This document shows, piece after piece, positions 1 through 8,809 of a stretch of 20,998 nucleotides of DNA (its first letter is position 1; every line of letters starts with the position of its first letter). Made by a program: the position numbers and the translations under genes. The notes under the pieces are model-generated. The model worked only from the letters and a program-made list of their open reading frames with translations, was not told where the DNA came from and did not search any database. The stretch covers positions 22,501 to 43,498 of the forward strand of contig JAQGDQ010001382.1 of NCBI GenBank assembly GCA_030141605.1, given 5' to 3'. This DNA is from Tubiluchus corallicola (taxonomy: Eukaryota > Priapulida > Priapulimorpha > Priapulimorphida > Tubiluchidae).

Positions 1-866
1 GGGAAGAAAAGGAAATGTTAAAATATGATCTAAAAAAACTTCCCGTGTAAATCTATAATTGTACTCGCTGTTTTTCATTGTGTATAATGTGTGTGTAAAT
101 TTTTGTTACTAGGTATTGAAATATGTTCGTTACCTTTTATTATGTATGTATGTAGCGTTGGATTATAATTTGTAACTATGTCTATTGTATATGATCGTTG
201 TCGTTCAACCTGTCTCATGCGTTGGATTCTAAATTATATATATATTTATGAATAGGTTTAATGCGTTGTAAATGCTTTTTAGAAATTTTAAACACAAGTA
301 GAGGGAACGTTTTGAAAGTTAGTTATGAAGTTGAACACTTGTAGAAAACAACTGAACACTATATTACATGTTTGCACAAAAACTGAAACCGTTTATTACA
401 CTACATAGATATATGTAACATGACTGCTAAACTACACACTGAGGACCAGAGTGTCCTGCACTGATCACTAAGATTTAGACAGTGGCTAGCAGTGAAATCT
501 AGCCAGTTTATATAGGTAGAGAACTATGCAAAAACTTGGCTTCACATATCCTATTACAGTAAAAATAGGGGAGATCCAGTGAGTTTGCATATTCACTGGA
601 CCGAACAATTGTACTAAGGGTGAGTTTAACTAGTAAAATGTTAAAGTGACTAATCAATAGATGGCAGCACCTAAAATATACAGTTACAACTTTCACAAAT
701 GTATTTTGTACATAGTTTTTAAAAATAAAGAATTATAATAAAATAAGAATTGGCATCAATCTATCATGTACTGACATTGCATAACTCAAATGAAACTATT
801 TGCTCAATCATCTGCATAAATCTGATTACATTAAATCCTTGTTTACTGATTTGCTATTTTTTGCAG
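1..866. other. AT-rich non-coding stretch, probable intron of the mucin-like gene
   Basis: No convincing coding region or RNA gene is visible. The stretch ends in a good 3' splice site: a T-rich tract followed by TTTTTTGCAG, with AG at 865-866. Because the downstream exon is open without an ATG until 899, this stretch is best read as the end of an intron whose 5' exon lies outside the window. A CTCF-like core AGATGGCAGC lies at 659-668; its significance is uncertain. A 62-codon open frame on the minus strand (508-696) has no recognisable content. Confidence 0.45.
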
Positions 867-3105
867 CTACGAGAACAGCAGTGTCAGCAAAAGCGATTAT
901 GACAACGGCAGCAACCACGCCAGCAACAACAACAGTGGATTCAGGATTAACAACAATGCCAGTAGCAGTAACAACAGAAACAACAGAAGAAGCAACAGAA
1001 GCAATGACAACAGAAACTGCAACAGCAACAACTGCTGCAGAATCAACAACAGTAACAACAGAAGCAACAACAAGAGCAGCATCGGCAACATCAGAGGCTC
1101 AAACAACAGGAGAAGCAACAGAAGCAATGACAACAGAAACTGCAACAGCAACAACAGCATCAGCAACATCAGAGGCTCAAACAACAGAAGAAGCAACAGA
1201 AGCAATGACAACAGAAGAAGCAACAACAGCAGCATCGGCAACATCAGAGGCTCAAACAACAGAGGAAGCAACAGAAGCAATGACAACAGAAACTGCAACA
1301 GCAACAACAGCATCAGCAACATCAGAGGCTCAAACAACAGAAGAAGCAACAGAAGCAATGACAACAGAAACTGCAACAGCAACAACAGCAGCATCGGCAA
1401 CATCAGAGGCTCAAACAACAGGAGAAGCAACAGAAGCAATGACAACAGAAACTGCAACAGCAACAACGGCATCAGCAACATCAGAGGCTCAAACAACAGA
1501 AGAAGCAACGGAAGCAATGACAACAGAAACTGCAACAGCAACAACGGCATCAGCAACATCAGATGCTCAAACAACAGAAGAAGCAACAGAAGCAATGACA
1601 ACAGAAACTGCAACAGCATCAGCAACATCAGAGGCTGAAACAACAGAAGAAGCAACGGAAGCAATGACAACAGAAACTGCAAGAGCAACAACAGCATCAG
1701 CAACATCAGAGGCTCAAACAACAGAAGAAGCAACAACAGCAGCATCGGCAACATCAGAGGTTCAAACAACAGAAGAAGCAACAACAGCAGCATCGGCAAC
1801 ATCAGAGGCTCAAACAACAGAGGAAGCAACAGAAGCAATGACAACAGAAACTGCAACAGCAACAACAGCATCAGCAACATCAGAGGCTCAAACAACAGAA
1901 GAAGCAACAGAAGCAACGACAACAGAAGAAGCAACAACAGCAGCATCGGCAACATCAGAGGTTCAAACAACAGAAGAAGCAACAACAGCAGCATCGGCAA
2001 CATCAGAGGCTCAAACAACAGAAGAAGCAACAGACGCAATGACAACAGAAACTGCAACAGCAACAACAGCAATAACTGCAGCAGAATCAACAACAATAAC
2101 AACAGAAGAAGCAACAACAGCAGCATCGGCAACATCAGAGGCTGAAACAACAGAAGAAGCAACGACAACAGAAACTGCAACAGCAACAACGGCATCAGCA
2201 ACATCAGATGCTCAAACAACAGAAGAAGCAACAGAAGCAATGACAACAGAAACTGCAACAGCAACAACAGCAGCATCGGCAACATCAGAGGCTCAAACAA
2301 CAGAGGAAGCAACAGAAGCAATGACAACAGAAACAACAACAGCATCAGCAACACCAGAGGCTGAAACAACAAAAGAAGCAACAGAAGCAATGACAACAGA
2401 AACTGCAACAGCAACAACAGCAGCATCAGCAACATCAGAGGCTCAAACAACAGAAGTAATGACAACAGAAACTGCAACAGCAACAACTGCAGCAAAAACA
2501 ACAACAATAACAACAGAAGAAGCAACATCAGCAGCAACGGCAACATCAGAGGCTGAAACAACAGAAGAAGCAACAGAAGCAATGACAACAGAAACTGCAA
2601 CAGCAGCAACAGCAATAACTGCAGCAGAATCAACAACAATAACAACAGAAGCAACAACAACAGCAACTTCGACAACATCAGAGGCTCAAACAGTATCAAC
2701 AACAGCAACAACAGAAGCAACAACAACAACAGCAGCATCGACAACATCAGAGGCTGAAACAGCAACACCAGTAACAACAACAGAAGCAACAACAACAGCA
2801 GCATTGACAAGATCAGAAACTCAAACAGTAACACCAGTAACAACAACGGTATCAACGACAGCAACAACAGAAGCAACAACAACAGCAGCATCGACAACAT
2901 CAGAGGCTCAAACAGTAACACCAGTAACAACAACAGCATCAACAACAGCAACAACAGAAGCAACAACAACAGCAGCATCGACAACATCAGAGGCTCAAAC
3001 AGTAACACCAGTAACAACAACAGTATCAACAACAGCAACAACTCCAACTCCAACTACAAGTAGGCCACTAACACGGTTACAAAGAAGACTGCGATTTTGG
3101 AGTAG
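867..3105 (+). CDS. Internal exon of a Thr/Ala/Glu-rich repetitive (mucin-like) protein
   Basis: About 746 codons stay open here and the translation is almost entirely Thr, Ala, Glu, Ser, Met and Gln. From about 960 to 2690 it is built from degenerate copies of a roughly 26-residue unit, for example SATSEAQTTEEATEAMTTE followed by TATATTA. From about 2690 to 3050 the unit changes to TTEATTTAASTTSEAQ plus TVTPVTTT. Thr is encoded almost only by ACA and Ala mostly by GCA, as expected from repeat expansion. There is no Cys. The exon start is set by the TTTTTTGCAG acceptor (phase 1, since the Ala codon spans 866/867); upstream in-frame codons lack ATG, so the N-terminus and any signal peptide lie outside the window. 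The end is set by donor TAG|GTTAGT at 3106 (phase 2). The final residues turn basic (RPLTRLQRRLRFWSR), matching the Arg-rich next exon. By analogy with Thr-rich secreted mucins it may be an O-glycosylated extracellular protein; this is inferred from composition only. A non-coding expanded repeat is the main alternative, but the splice phases and sustained frame argue against it. Confidence 0.6.
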
Positions 3106-3248
3106 GTTAGTAATCCCAATGTATAAAAACCTGGTGTAAATTAAGCCAGTCATTTTACTTTTATGGATAGCTTGTAGCTACGATCAGAAAAAAACCATCT
3201 AGTGTTTGAAAAACCACAATTTTCCATGCACACTTTGTAGCTAACACG

Positions 3249-3277
3249 TTGCGATCTGTAAAATATGCAGATCGCAA
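3249..3277. repeat. Perfect 10-bp inverted repeat with 9-nt loop
   Basis: TTGCGATCTG at 3249-3258 is exactly reverse-complemented by CAGATCGCAA at 3268-3277. It could form a small stem-loop in RNA or a minor cruciform in DNA. No function is known. Confidence 0.6.
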
Positions 3278-3475
3278 GATTACCTATGTATATTTAAACC
3301 ACAAGTGAAGAAAAACAGGTCCGTTGATACTGACGACTGAACCTTGATGATAGTGAAGCATCTAAATGCCAAAAGCTAAGCCATTTTCCGTAATGTAGAT
3401 TCTTAAAAAGTGTTTTTGTTGTGATGTGCCCCGAAGAAGCATTCTGCCAGTCTACAAAACTTGAAGTATTTTATT

Positions 3476-3516
3476 GTAGCAAGTTAAATTTTAACAGTAA
3501 TAATTTAACTTACTAC
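3476..3516. repeat. Near-perfect 15-bp inverted repeat with 11-nt loop
   Basis: The arms GTAGCAAGTTAAATT (3476-3490) and AATTTAACTTACTAC (3502-3516) pair at 14 of 15 positions around an 11-nt loop. It lies between two other hairpins of the same predicted intron. Confidence 0.6.
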
Positions 3517-3558
3517 TGGGTCACTATCCGCTAAAAATAGCCAAGGCATTCAACTCCA

Positions 3559-3624
3559 GTGATAGCATAAAGTTATGTTTATGCACATTCTGGATGCTAC
3601 ATAAACATCACTTTATGCTATCAC
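3559..3624. repeat. 25-bp-arm hairpin (pre-miRNA-like or tiny MITE)
   Basis: The arms at 3559-3583 and 3600-3624 are complementary at 24 of 25 positions and are separated by a 16-nt loop, giving a 66-nt hairpin. It starts GTGATAGCATAAAG and ends with the matching CTTTATGCTATCAC. Arm length and loop size fit a metazoan pre-miRNA, but complementarity does not continue below the stem base, as a primary miRNA usually requires. A short palindromic transposon remnant explains it equally well. Confidence 0.55.
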
Positions 3625-3840
3625 TTTATCACATTATACCCTGTAAGGCAGGCAGCATATCACATGCAATGGGAGCACACTGTGGACATTGTGAAGCTAC
3701 TGAAATCTACTTATCATTATAAAAAATAATCCCTTTTGAAGAGATGCCGATTTAGGCTATCTGGAGAAACTGAGACAGTATTGCAGATGAAATCACCCAG
3801 AAGAGAGTTTTTGCCCAAACGACGAAATACTGCGGGTTTT

Positions 3841-3908
3841 TGAGATTAACTGTAACTTGAGATTAACTGTAACTTGAGATAAACTGTAGCTTGAGATTAA
3901 CTGTAACT
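3841..3908. repeat. 17-bp tandem repeat, 4 copies
   Basis: The unit TGAGATTAACTGTAACT occurs four times head to tail; the third copy carries two substitutions (TGAGATAAACTGTAGCT). It is a simple intronic minisatellite. Confidence 0.85.
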
Positions 3909-4221
3909 TGTGAAGAAGTGATAGAGATAACAACATTTAGATTATGTATGTATTTGGCAAGTGTGAATATTCTTACACTTCCTGTAGTACCTGAACTGGG
4001 GGGATAGCAATTATTTTTGATTCAAGTTAGAATGGTTTGTGACACAAATATGTCGTTAATATGCTTTGTTTGGCTATTCATTAATACATTAACAATTAAC
4101 AAGACATGTGTGTCATAACTTTCACTTAAACTACAACATATTTCAATGATAAGATCGCAGACGTGTAGCAAGTTGTCTGTTATGTGGTAATTTAAGTAAA
4201 AGATAGTACACGTACGAATTG

Positions 4222-4320
4222 TTCTGGTTTAGGTGGCCAAGTGGACTGCAACTACGCAGTTTTCAGTTCGATACTAGCAGCTGCCAGGGCACATGCCCGA
4301 CATGTTATTCGTTATTTGTG
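4222..4320 (+). mobile_element. tRNA-derived SINE-like head
   Basis: A perfect RNA polymerase III A-box consensus match (TGGCCAAGTGG, 4234-4244) is followed 32 nt later by a perfect B-box match (GTTCGATAC, 4266-4274). Between them ACTGC/GCAGT (4245-4249 with 4256-4260) forms a five-pair anticodon-arm-like stem around a 6-nt loop. The pairings for complete acceptor and T arms are absent, so this is not an intact tRNA gene. The outer ends are approximate and no target-site duplication was found. The minisatellite starting at 4325 follows where a SINE tail would be. Confidence 0.6.
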
Positions 4321-4324
4321 TGTT

Positions 4325-4729
4325 GTGTCCTTACCTGTATTGTTGTGTGTTGTGTCCTTACCTGTATTTTTGTGTCCTTGTCTGTATTGTTGTGTGTTGT
4401 GTCCTCACCTGTATTGTTGTGTGTTGTGTCCTTACCTGTATTGTTGTGTCCTTGTCTGTATTGTTGTGTGTTGTATCCTTACCTGTATTGTTGTGTGTTG
4501 TGTCCTTACCTGTATTGTTGTGTCTTTACCTGTATTGTTCTGTGTTGTGTCCTTGCCTGTATTGTTGTGTGTTTGTGTCCTTACCTGTATTGTTGTGTAT
4601 TGTGTCCTTGCCTGTATTGTTGTGTGTTGTGTCCTTACCTGTATTGTTGTGTGTTGTGTCCTTGGCTGTATTGTTGTGTGTTGTGTCCTTGGCTGTATTG
4701 TTGTGTGTTGTGTCCTTGCCTGTATTGTT
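4325..4729. repeat. 27/20-bp minisatellite, 16 units
   Basis: Head-to-tail units begin GTGTCCTTACCTGTATTGTT. Most continue with GTGTGTT for 27 bp; units 2, 5, 8 and 16 stop at 20 bp and one unit (4547-4574) is 28 bp. Units 3-5 (4372-4445) and 6-8 (4446-4519) are two copies of a 74-bp 27+27+20 composite. Because 27 is a multiple of three, several frames stay open and give Cys/Leu/Val-rich conceptual peptides that are repeat artefacts. Confidence 0.9.
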
Positions 4730-4807
4730 AGTTACCTTATTGCTAATGTTGTCTGTTAGATGAGTGACAGTAAATAAATCGTGTCTTTTGCCTTTTCTTT
4801 TTTCTAG

Positions 4808-4886
4808 GCTTCGACGGTTTCTGCGTAGCCGACGTCGCAAACGTCGCCAACGTCGCCAACGTCGTCGGAGGCCACGAAGGTCATGA
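4808..4886 (+). CDS. Terminal coding exon: Arg-rich C-terminal tail of the mucin-like protein
   Basis: The exon follows a strong acceptor (a tract of about 24 mostly pyrimidine bases, then CTAG). Joined in phase 2 to the upstream exon at 3105, AG+G gives Arg and then 25 more codons to a TGA at 4884-4886. The tail starts LRRFLRSRRRKRRQRR and is more than half arginine, continuing the RLQRRLRFWSR character of the previous exon; that continuity is the main reason for choosing this frame. Part of it comes from a 9-bp repeat (AACGTCGCC-like, about 4836-4862). In phase 1, reached from a donor at 3102 or 3060, the same exon reads FDGFCVADVANVANVANVV and goes on to a TGA at 4942-4944, so that frame cannot be excluded. 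A basic tail on an acidic, Thr-rich stalk could bind polyanions or the stalk itself; this is inference. Confidence 0.5.
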
Positions 4887-5690
4887 AGAGACGGCTTTGT
4901 ATCCTGCTCCTAGAGGACCCTTCCGCACCACAACAATGAGCTGATCCACTATCAGTGTCAAGACGTAGTTTGCAAGTTCTCTGATTTATACTGAATTGGG
5001 CTGTTGCTTTAACATCACAATGTGTAAATCAGTGATACAGATAACCATAAGCCAATCAAATAATTGCTAAAAGATTTAAAAAATCAACATAAAATAATCA
5101 GCCTAATGTATTTTATCATGTATTTTATCATTCAATTACTGATAATTATCCGAAATTATGGATCAATAATCGACCAGTAATCGATCAATTTTCTAAAGCT
5201 CAAGAATACTTTGCATGGGTGCTTTATGGTGAACGATTTTCCTTTATTTTGCGCATATTACAGTAGCAGATGTTATTGCAGTTTTCGCTCTATAAAAATT
5301 ATAATTTTCGTAATAAAAATGCTTATTTTTGAAAATGAATGTTTTCTTGACCATGTAAATATAATGCGACTTTATGACAATAGGCAGAACATTATAAGTA
5401 CAAATGGTAAACGTGAAAATATTGTGACGAGGGTGAAATGCTATTTATTTTCGACAAACCCCTCTACACTGTGGTGGTCTCGTCCGTACGAAGCCATTGC
5501 ATAGAGACGTTGAATACGTATAAAACCGTGGCTATGGAATGGCCTCGTTGATTCAGCAGGTAAACGGACAGGTGTTTTTACCATCAAGTTACCTGTTCCG
5601 TAGAAAAAGCCAGCATAAAGTACACAGGACAAGTTTACTGGCAATTTTACTTCAACAAATTTCTGTCTGAATTTATAAAGTTTGCATCAT
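4887..5690. other. Presumed 3' UTR and intergenic DNA
   Basis: After the predicted stop the sequence becomes AT-rich without a convincing gene. The first AATAAA-type signal downstream is at 5312-5317. From about 5440 the DNA is less AT-rich and resembles an old dispersed-repeat fragment. Open frames at 5211-5504 (+) and 5441-5644 (-) show no recognisable domain. Confidence 0.4.
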
Positions 5691-5775
5691 CATGGCAGTG
5701 AACCCGGACTACTTGGCCTCCGAAATACGAGGGTTCGAACCGACTAGGGGAGCCACCTATCAGACTCCCTGGTGG
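5691..5775. mobile_element. Possible tRNA-related repeat fragment
   Basis: A GC-richer patch in AT-rich DNA contains GGTTCGAACC (5731-5740 region), a self-complementary sequence that fits a pol III B box on either strand. On the minus strand AGGCCAAGTAG resembles an A box (10 of 11), but the spacing is wrong for it to work with either B-box-like sequence. It may be a degraded SINE; no cloverleaf can be drawn. Confidence 0.28.
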
Positions 5776-6254
5776 CGAGGACCCAGCATCATTACAATGT
5801 GATAATAACGAAGAGAAAGGGCAGTGAGTCGGTCAGTTATATAATCAACAATAATACATTAAAACAAGAATAATATCGTGAATAAATCATCTGAATACTT
5901 GAGTACATTAGCCATGAATTAATACATCAATTTTAAAGTTAATTGAATGCATTAAATTTCCTGAACTGTCTGATTTCATTAAGGAACTATTAAGCAGACA
6001 TTTTCACTTATTCTTGTCTTACAAATTTCTTTTTTAAACATTTCGTAATAAATTTTACTGCTTACATTTGCTAGATCGTAATCATCACTGCTGAGTAAGG
6101 GTTTGAGTTGAACCTCATCACTAAGTGATAACAAACTGAAAGGCATCCGATACATTTTTAGACATCCAAATGCTTTTTAAAACCTGCATGAGTTAATATA
6201 TTTTCAATGAAGAGTAGCCAACAGTCGATAATGTTATTCACAACTATCACCCCT
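5776..6254. other. Gene-free AT-rich DNA
   Basis: No coding signal, RNA gene or clear repeat was seen. An AATAAA lies at 5881-5886. Confidence 0.4.
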
Positions 6255-6513
6255 TACAGCGTCATTAACAGAAGGTTTCCCATGTTCACACCGTACAGCG
6301 TCATCAACAGTAGGTTTCCCATGTTCACACCATACAGCGTCATCAACAGTAGGTTTCCCATGTTCACACCGTACAGCGTCCTTAACAGAAGGTTTCCCAT
6401 GTTCACCCCGTACAGCATCATTAACAGAAGGTTTCCCATGTTCACCCCGTATAGCATCATTAACAGAAGGTTTCCCATGTTCACCCCGTACAGCGTCGTT
6501 AACAGAAGCTCTC
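6255..6513. repeat. 39-bp minisatellite, 6 full units plus a partial one
   Basis: Units start at 6255, 6294, 6333, 6372, 6411, 6450 and 6489. Each begins TACAGCGTCATTAACAG and continues to TTCACACCG with a few substitutions. Since 39 is divisible by three, three frames stay open. The plus frame starting at a true ATG (6207) gives 110 codons with the 13-residue repeat TPYSVINRRFPMF. The minus strand gives SVNDAVRGEHGKP repeats. Differences between units change the protein in both directions and no signal peptide is visible, so a non-coding minisatellite is preferred. Confidence 0.9.
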
Positions 6514-7572
6514 CCAACAACAAGTATAAACTTGCATAATTTTATGTTCAGAATCATACACCTGAATCATTCATACAGCTGTTTTCAGTGAATCATACAT
6601 CTTTTAAATACACGTTACGCTATCATTTTCTACTTTTTCTGTTGTAACAAGAAACGCGTGCCCAAGTCTCACACGAGCATAGTGCAATTGGTTTGATCAG
6701 GTGCGAAATAATCGCGTTATCATATTTATTTCGGCGTGTCTTTTCTTGAAAAGCTTCTGTTTAAGCTTTGGCGGCTTTATTATTCCTTGACGGCCATGTT
6801 ATGCAGTTCTCGTTTAACTGCATTAGAGGAGCCATTGGCATTAAATGTTGATTCTAGATAGGTGCAGTTTTGAACATTTTGCACGCTATAGTTGGTAAAG
6901 AGAATGCGTTTGAGAATCACTGGGCGTACACAAAAACTTGATCGTAATCAGTAAGCGAAATGAAAAATGATCTGATGCTGCCATCTGGCGACTGCTATTT
7001 TAACAATCCCCGTTAGGATGTTGCAAAACGTAAATATTTTGATCTACACAGCTTGAAATTTACCTTGAATTCACGGACTTCACTATTTCACTATTGCCAA
7101 AAAACTTCCATGGTTTGAACTTGCTCTTCGTAACTAAAAACAAAAGTGAAAATCACAGAATAGTAAATGTAATGTAATACAACTTCCAGGCTTTTCGTAG
7201 GAAATTGCAAATAAAAAAAACAAAAAATAATTTAAATCAAGAATTTTGCTATCTTTAAATCCTAATAGAATTAACTATACCGTATTTAAAATTAAATCTA
7301 AATTAAATAAAATTATAATTATATTCCAAAACCGTTCTTTAGTAAAAACTAAAAAAAAACACCCACGATGAAAGATGAAACTTTTCTGCAATTTAATTAA
7401 TTAATTAAGCTGATAAGTGTAAAATGAATGCACTAATTCAATGCATTGTCAGGGCACAAACATGGAGTACATAGTGAAACAAAGACGTTGTAAATGATAT
7501 TGAACAAAATATTGTTGCTTGATTTTGTTCTGATTCTTATAGATGAAACTAATTTCCTGGCTATGACTTCAA
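6514..7572. other. Gene-free DNA with an extremely AT-rich block
   Basis: No gene was recognised. A minus-strand CTCF-like core (GCTGCCATCT on the plus strand) lies at 6977-6986. About 7204-7410 is extremely AT-rich and includes a short TTAA run (7391-7408). Confidence 0.45.
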
Positions 7573-7580
7573 AATACGGT

Positions 7581-7995
7581 AAGGGGCGTATCAACCAACA
7601 GGTTAACTTGGCTATAGCCCAGGTCGCCAAAGTTTGAGGGGCGTCACATTTTAGAAAAAATTCTTATTCTCCTCGGAAAATGTGTATACTTTCATATTCA
7701 AGTAAAGGGCGCATTTTATAACACACCACAGGCAGTTATTTATTTCAGCTTCATATAAGTATCACATAATGAACTGGTACAAGGTTTTACTCATCAAGCA
7801 GTTGCACAACCTGCTAATATATAAGCTCTATGACAGGTAATTAATAATGACCACTTAGAAAATAGGTTACTAGTGTTTCTAACACACCACAAATAATTGT
7901 TTAAAGTGCTCATTACATAAAGAAGCACATAAATTCACAATAAAGATAGGTGGAACAGAACTATCGCCTAGCGCGCCGTAAATGATACGCCCCTG
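7581..7995. mobile_element. Non-autonomous hAT-type MITE with 8-bp target-site duplication
   Basis: The left end AAGGGGCGTATCA (7581-7593) and right end TGATACGCCCCTG (7983-7995) are inverted at 12 of 13 positions. The right end read inward starts CAGGGGCG, the CAG-G start common in hAT transposons. The flanking 8-mers AATACGGT (7573-7580) and GATACGGT (7996-8003) match at 7 of 8 positions, the target-duplication length made by hAT transposases. The 415-bp interior has no transposase frame. A short repeat (AACACACCACA) occurs twice inside, near 7722 and 7881. Confidence 0.78.
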
Positions 7996-8003
7996 GATAC
8001 GGT

Positions 8004-8809
8004 ATATGAAGATGAATTGTTTTACTATTTAGCCGAATACTCACCGGATTATCAAAAATTTGTGGGCTTGCTAATTGATTAAATTTTTATTTTTGGATTA
8101 ATTTAATGCCTGGAATTCGAATGAACGGTTTCATTAAGCCGTCACTAAGTTAAAGATGTCGTTATTACATTCACTTAACTATTAATAACGACGTTGTTGT
8201 TTGTTTATTGTGTAATGAAACTACACTTATTTATTACATTTTTGATCAAACTTAAAGCACTCTTTACAAACAGAGCTTAAAAAATTCATCTTGAATATAT
8301 CACTTATATGCTCTCTTATTGGATACAGGGCTTGCATTTGCAGTAACGGTATGTAAAACTAGTAAATTTAAACTCCCGCGATGACCGCTGTGTGCACCCA
8401 TTTTAACTGGTGAGTTATTTGAAATAAGTTTAAGTAACAATGCGTAAAGTTTGAAAAATTAATCAGAGCATTCGTAGTGCACGCGTCACTAACTATAAAT
8501 AAAAACATAAATTACTTTGTCAATAACATCAATAATGTGTTTGTTGGTGAGCCTATGATGCACACTGGGATGGCTACGCAGTGCTGTTTTACCAGGAATT
8601 AGTGGCGCGATTATTTGAAAGTACAGTATAAAGATTTTCTTTTCGAATTACATAAATTTTTGAATCAGGAAAGCCCAACACTAAGTAATATAACTTTGTA
8701 TGGAAAGTTTTTGGTATGTACTCTAAAACTCCCTTTTCTTCCCTTTAAATAATTTGAAACTAAAAAACATGAATATTATGCTCATGATTATAAATAATTT
8801 TTCCAAACG
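8004..8809. other. Gene-free AT-rich DNA
   Basis: No coding sequence, RNA gene or strong repeat was recognised. Confidence 0.45.

Larger units (their letters stand above)
3106..4807 (+). other. Predicted intron between the mucin-like exon and the Arg-rich terminal exon
   Basis: This stretch begins GTTAGT and ends with a long pyrimidine tract and CTAG (AG at 4806-4807). It is a phase 2 intron if donor 3106 is used. It is unusually structured, containing hairpins at 3249-3277, 3476-3516 and 3559-3624, a 17-bp tandem repeat and a SINE-like segment with a minisatellite tail. No other coding sequence is seen. Confidence 0.5.

Noticed and set aside
897-3053. 718-codon Leu-rich open frame on the minus strand
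   Set aside because: It mirrors the ACA/GCA/GAA codons of the plus-strand repeat exon. It has low-complexity Leu content and no splice or start support; the plus frame has matching splice sites.
4222-4320. Functional tRNA gene
   Set aside because: A and B boxes are present, but acceptor and T stems do not pair; a SINE head fits better.
4219-4840. Cys/Leu/Val-rich plus-strand frames and a Thr/Asn-rich minus-strand frame
   Set aside because: The 27-bp unit length keeps all frames open. They are products of the minisatellite.
5441-5644. 67-codon minus-strand frame
   Set aside because: No domain recognised, no gene context and a repeat-like setting; too weak to annotate.
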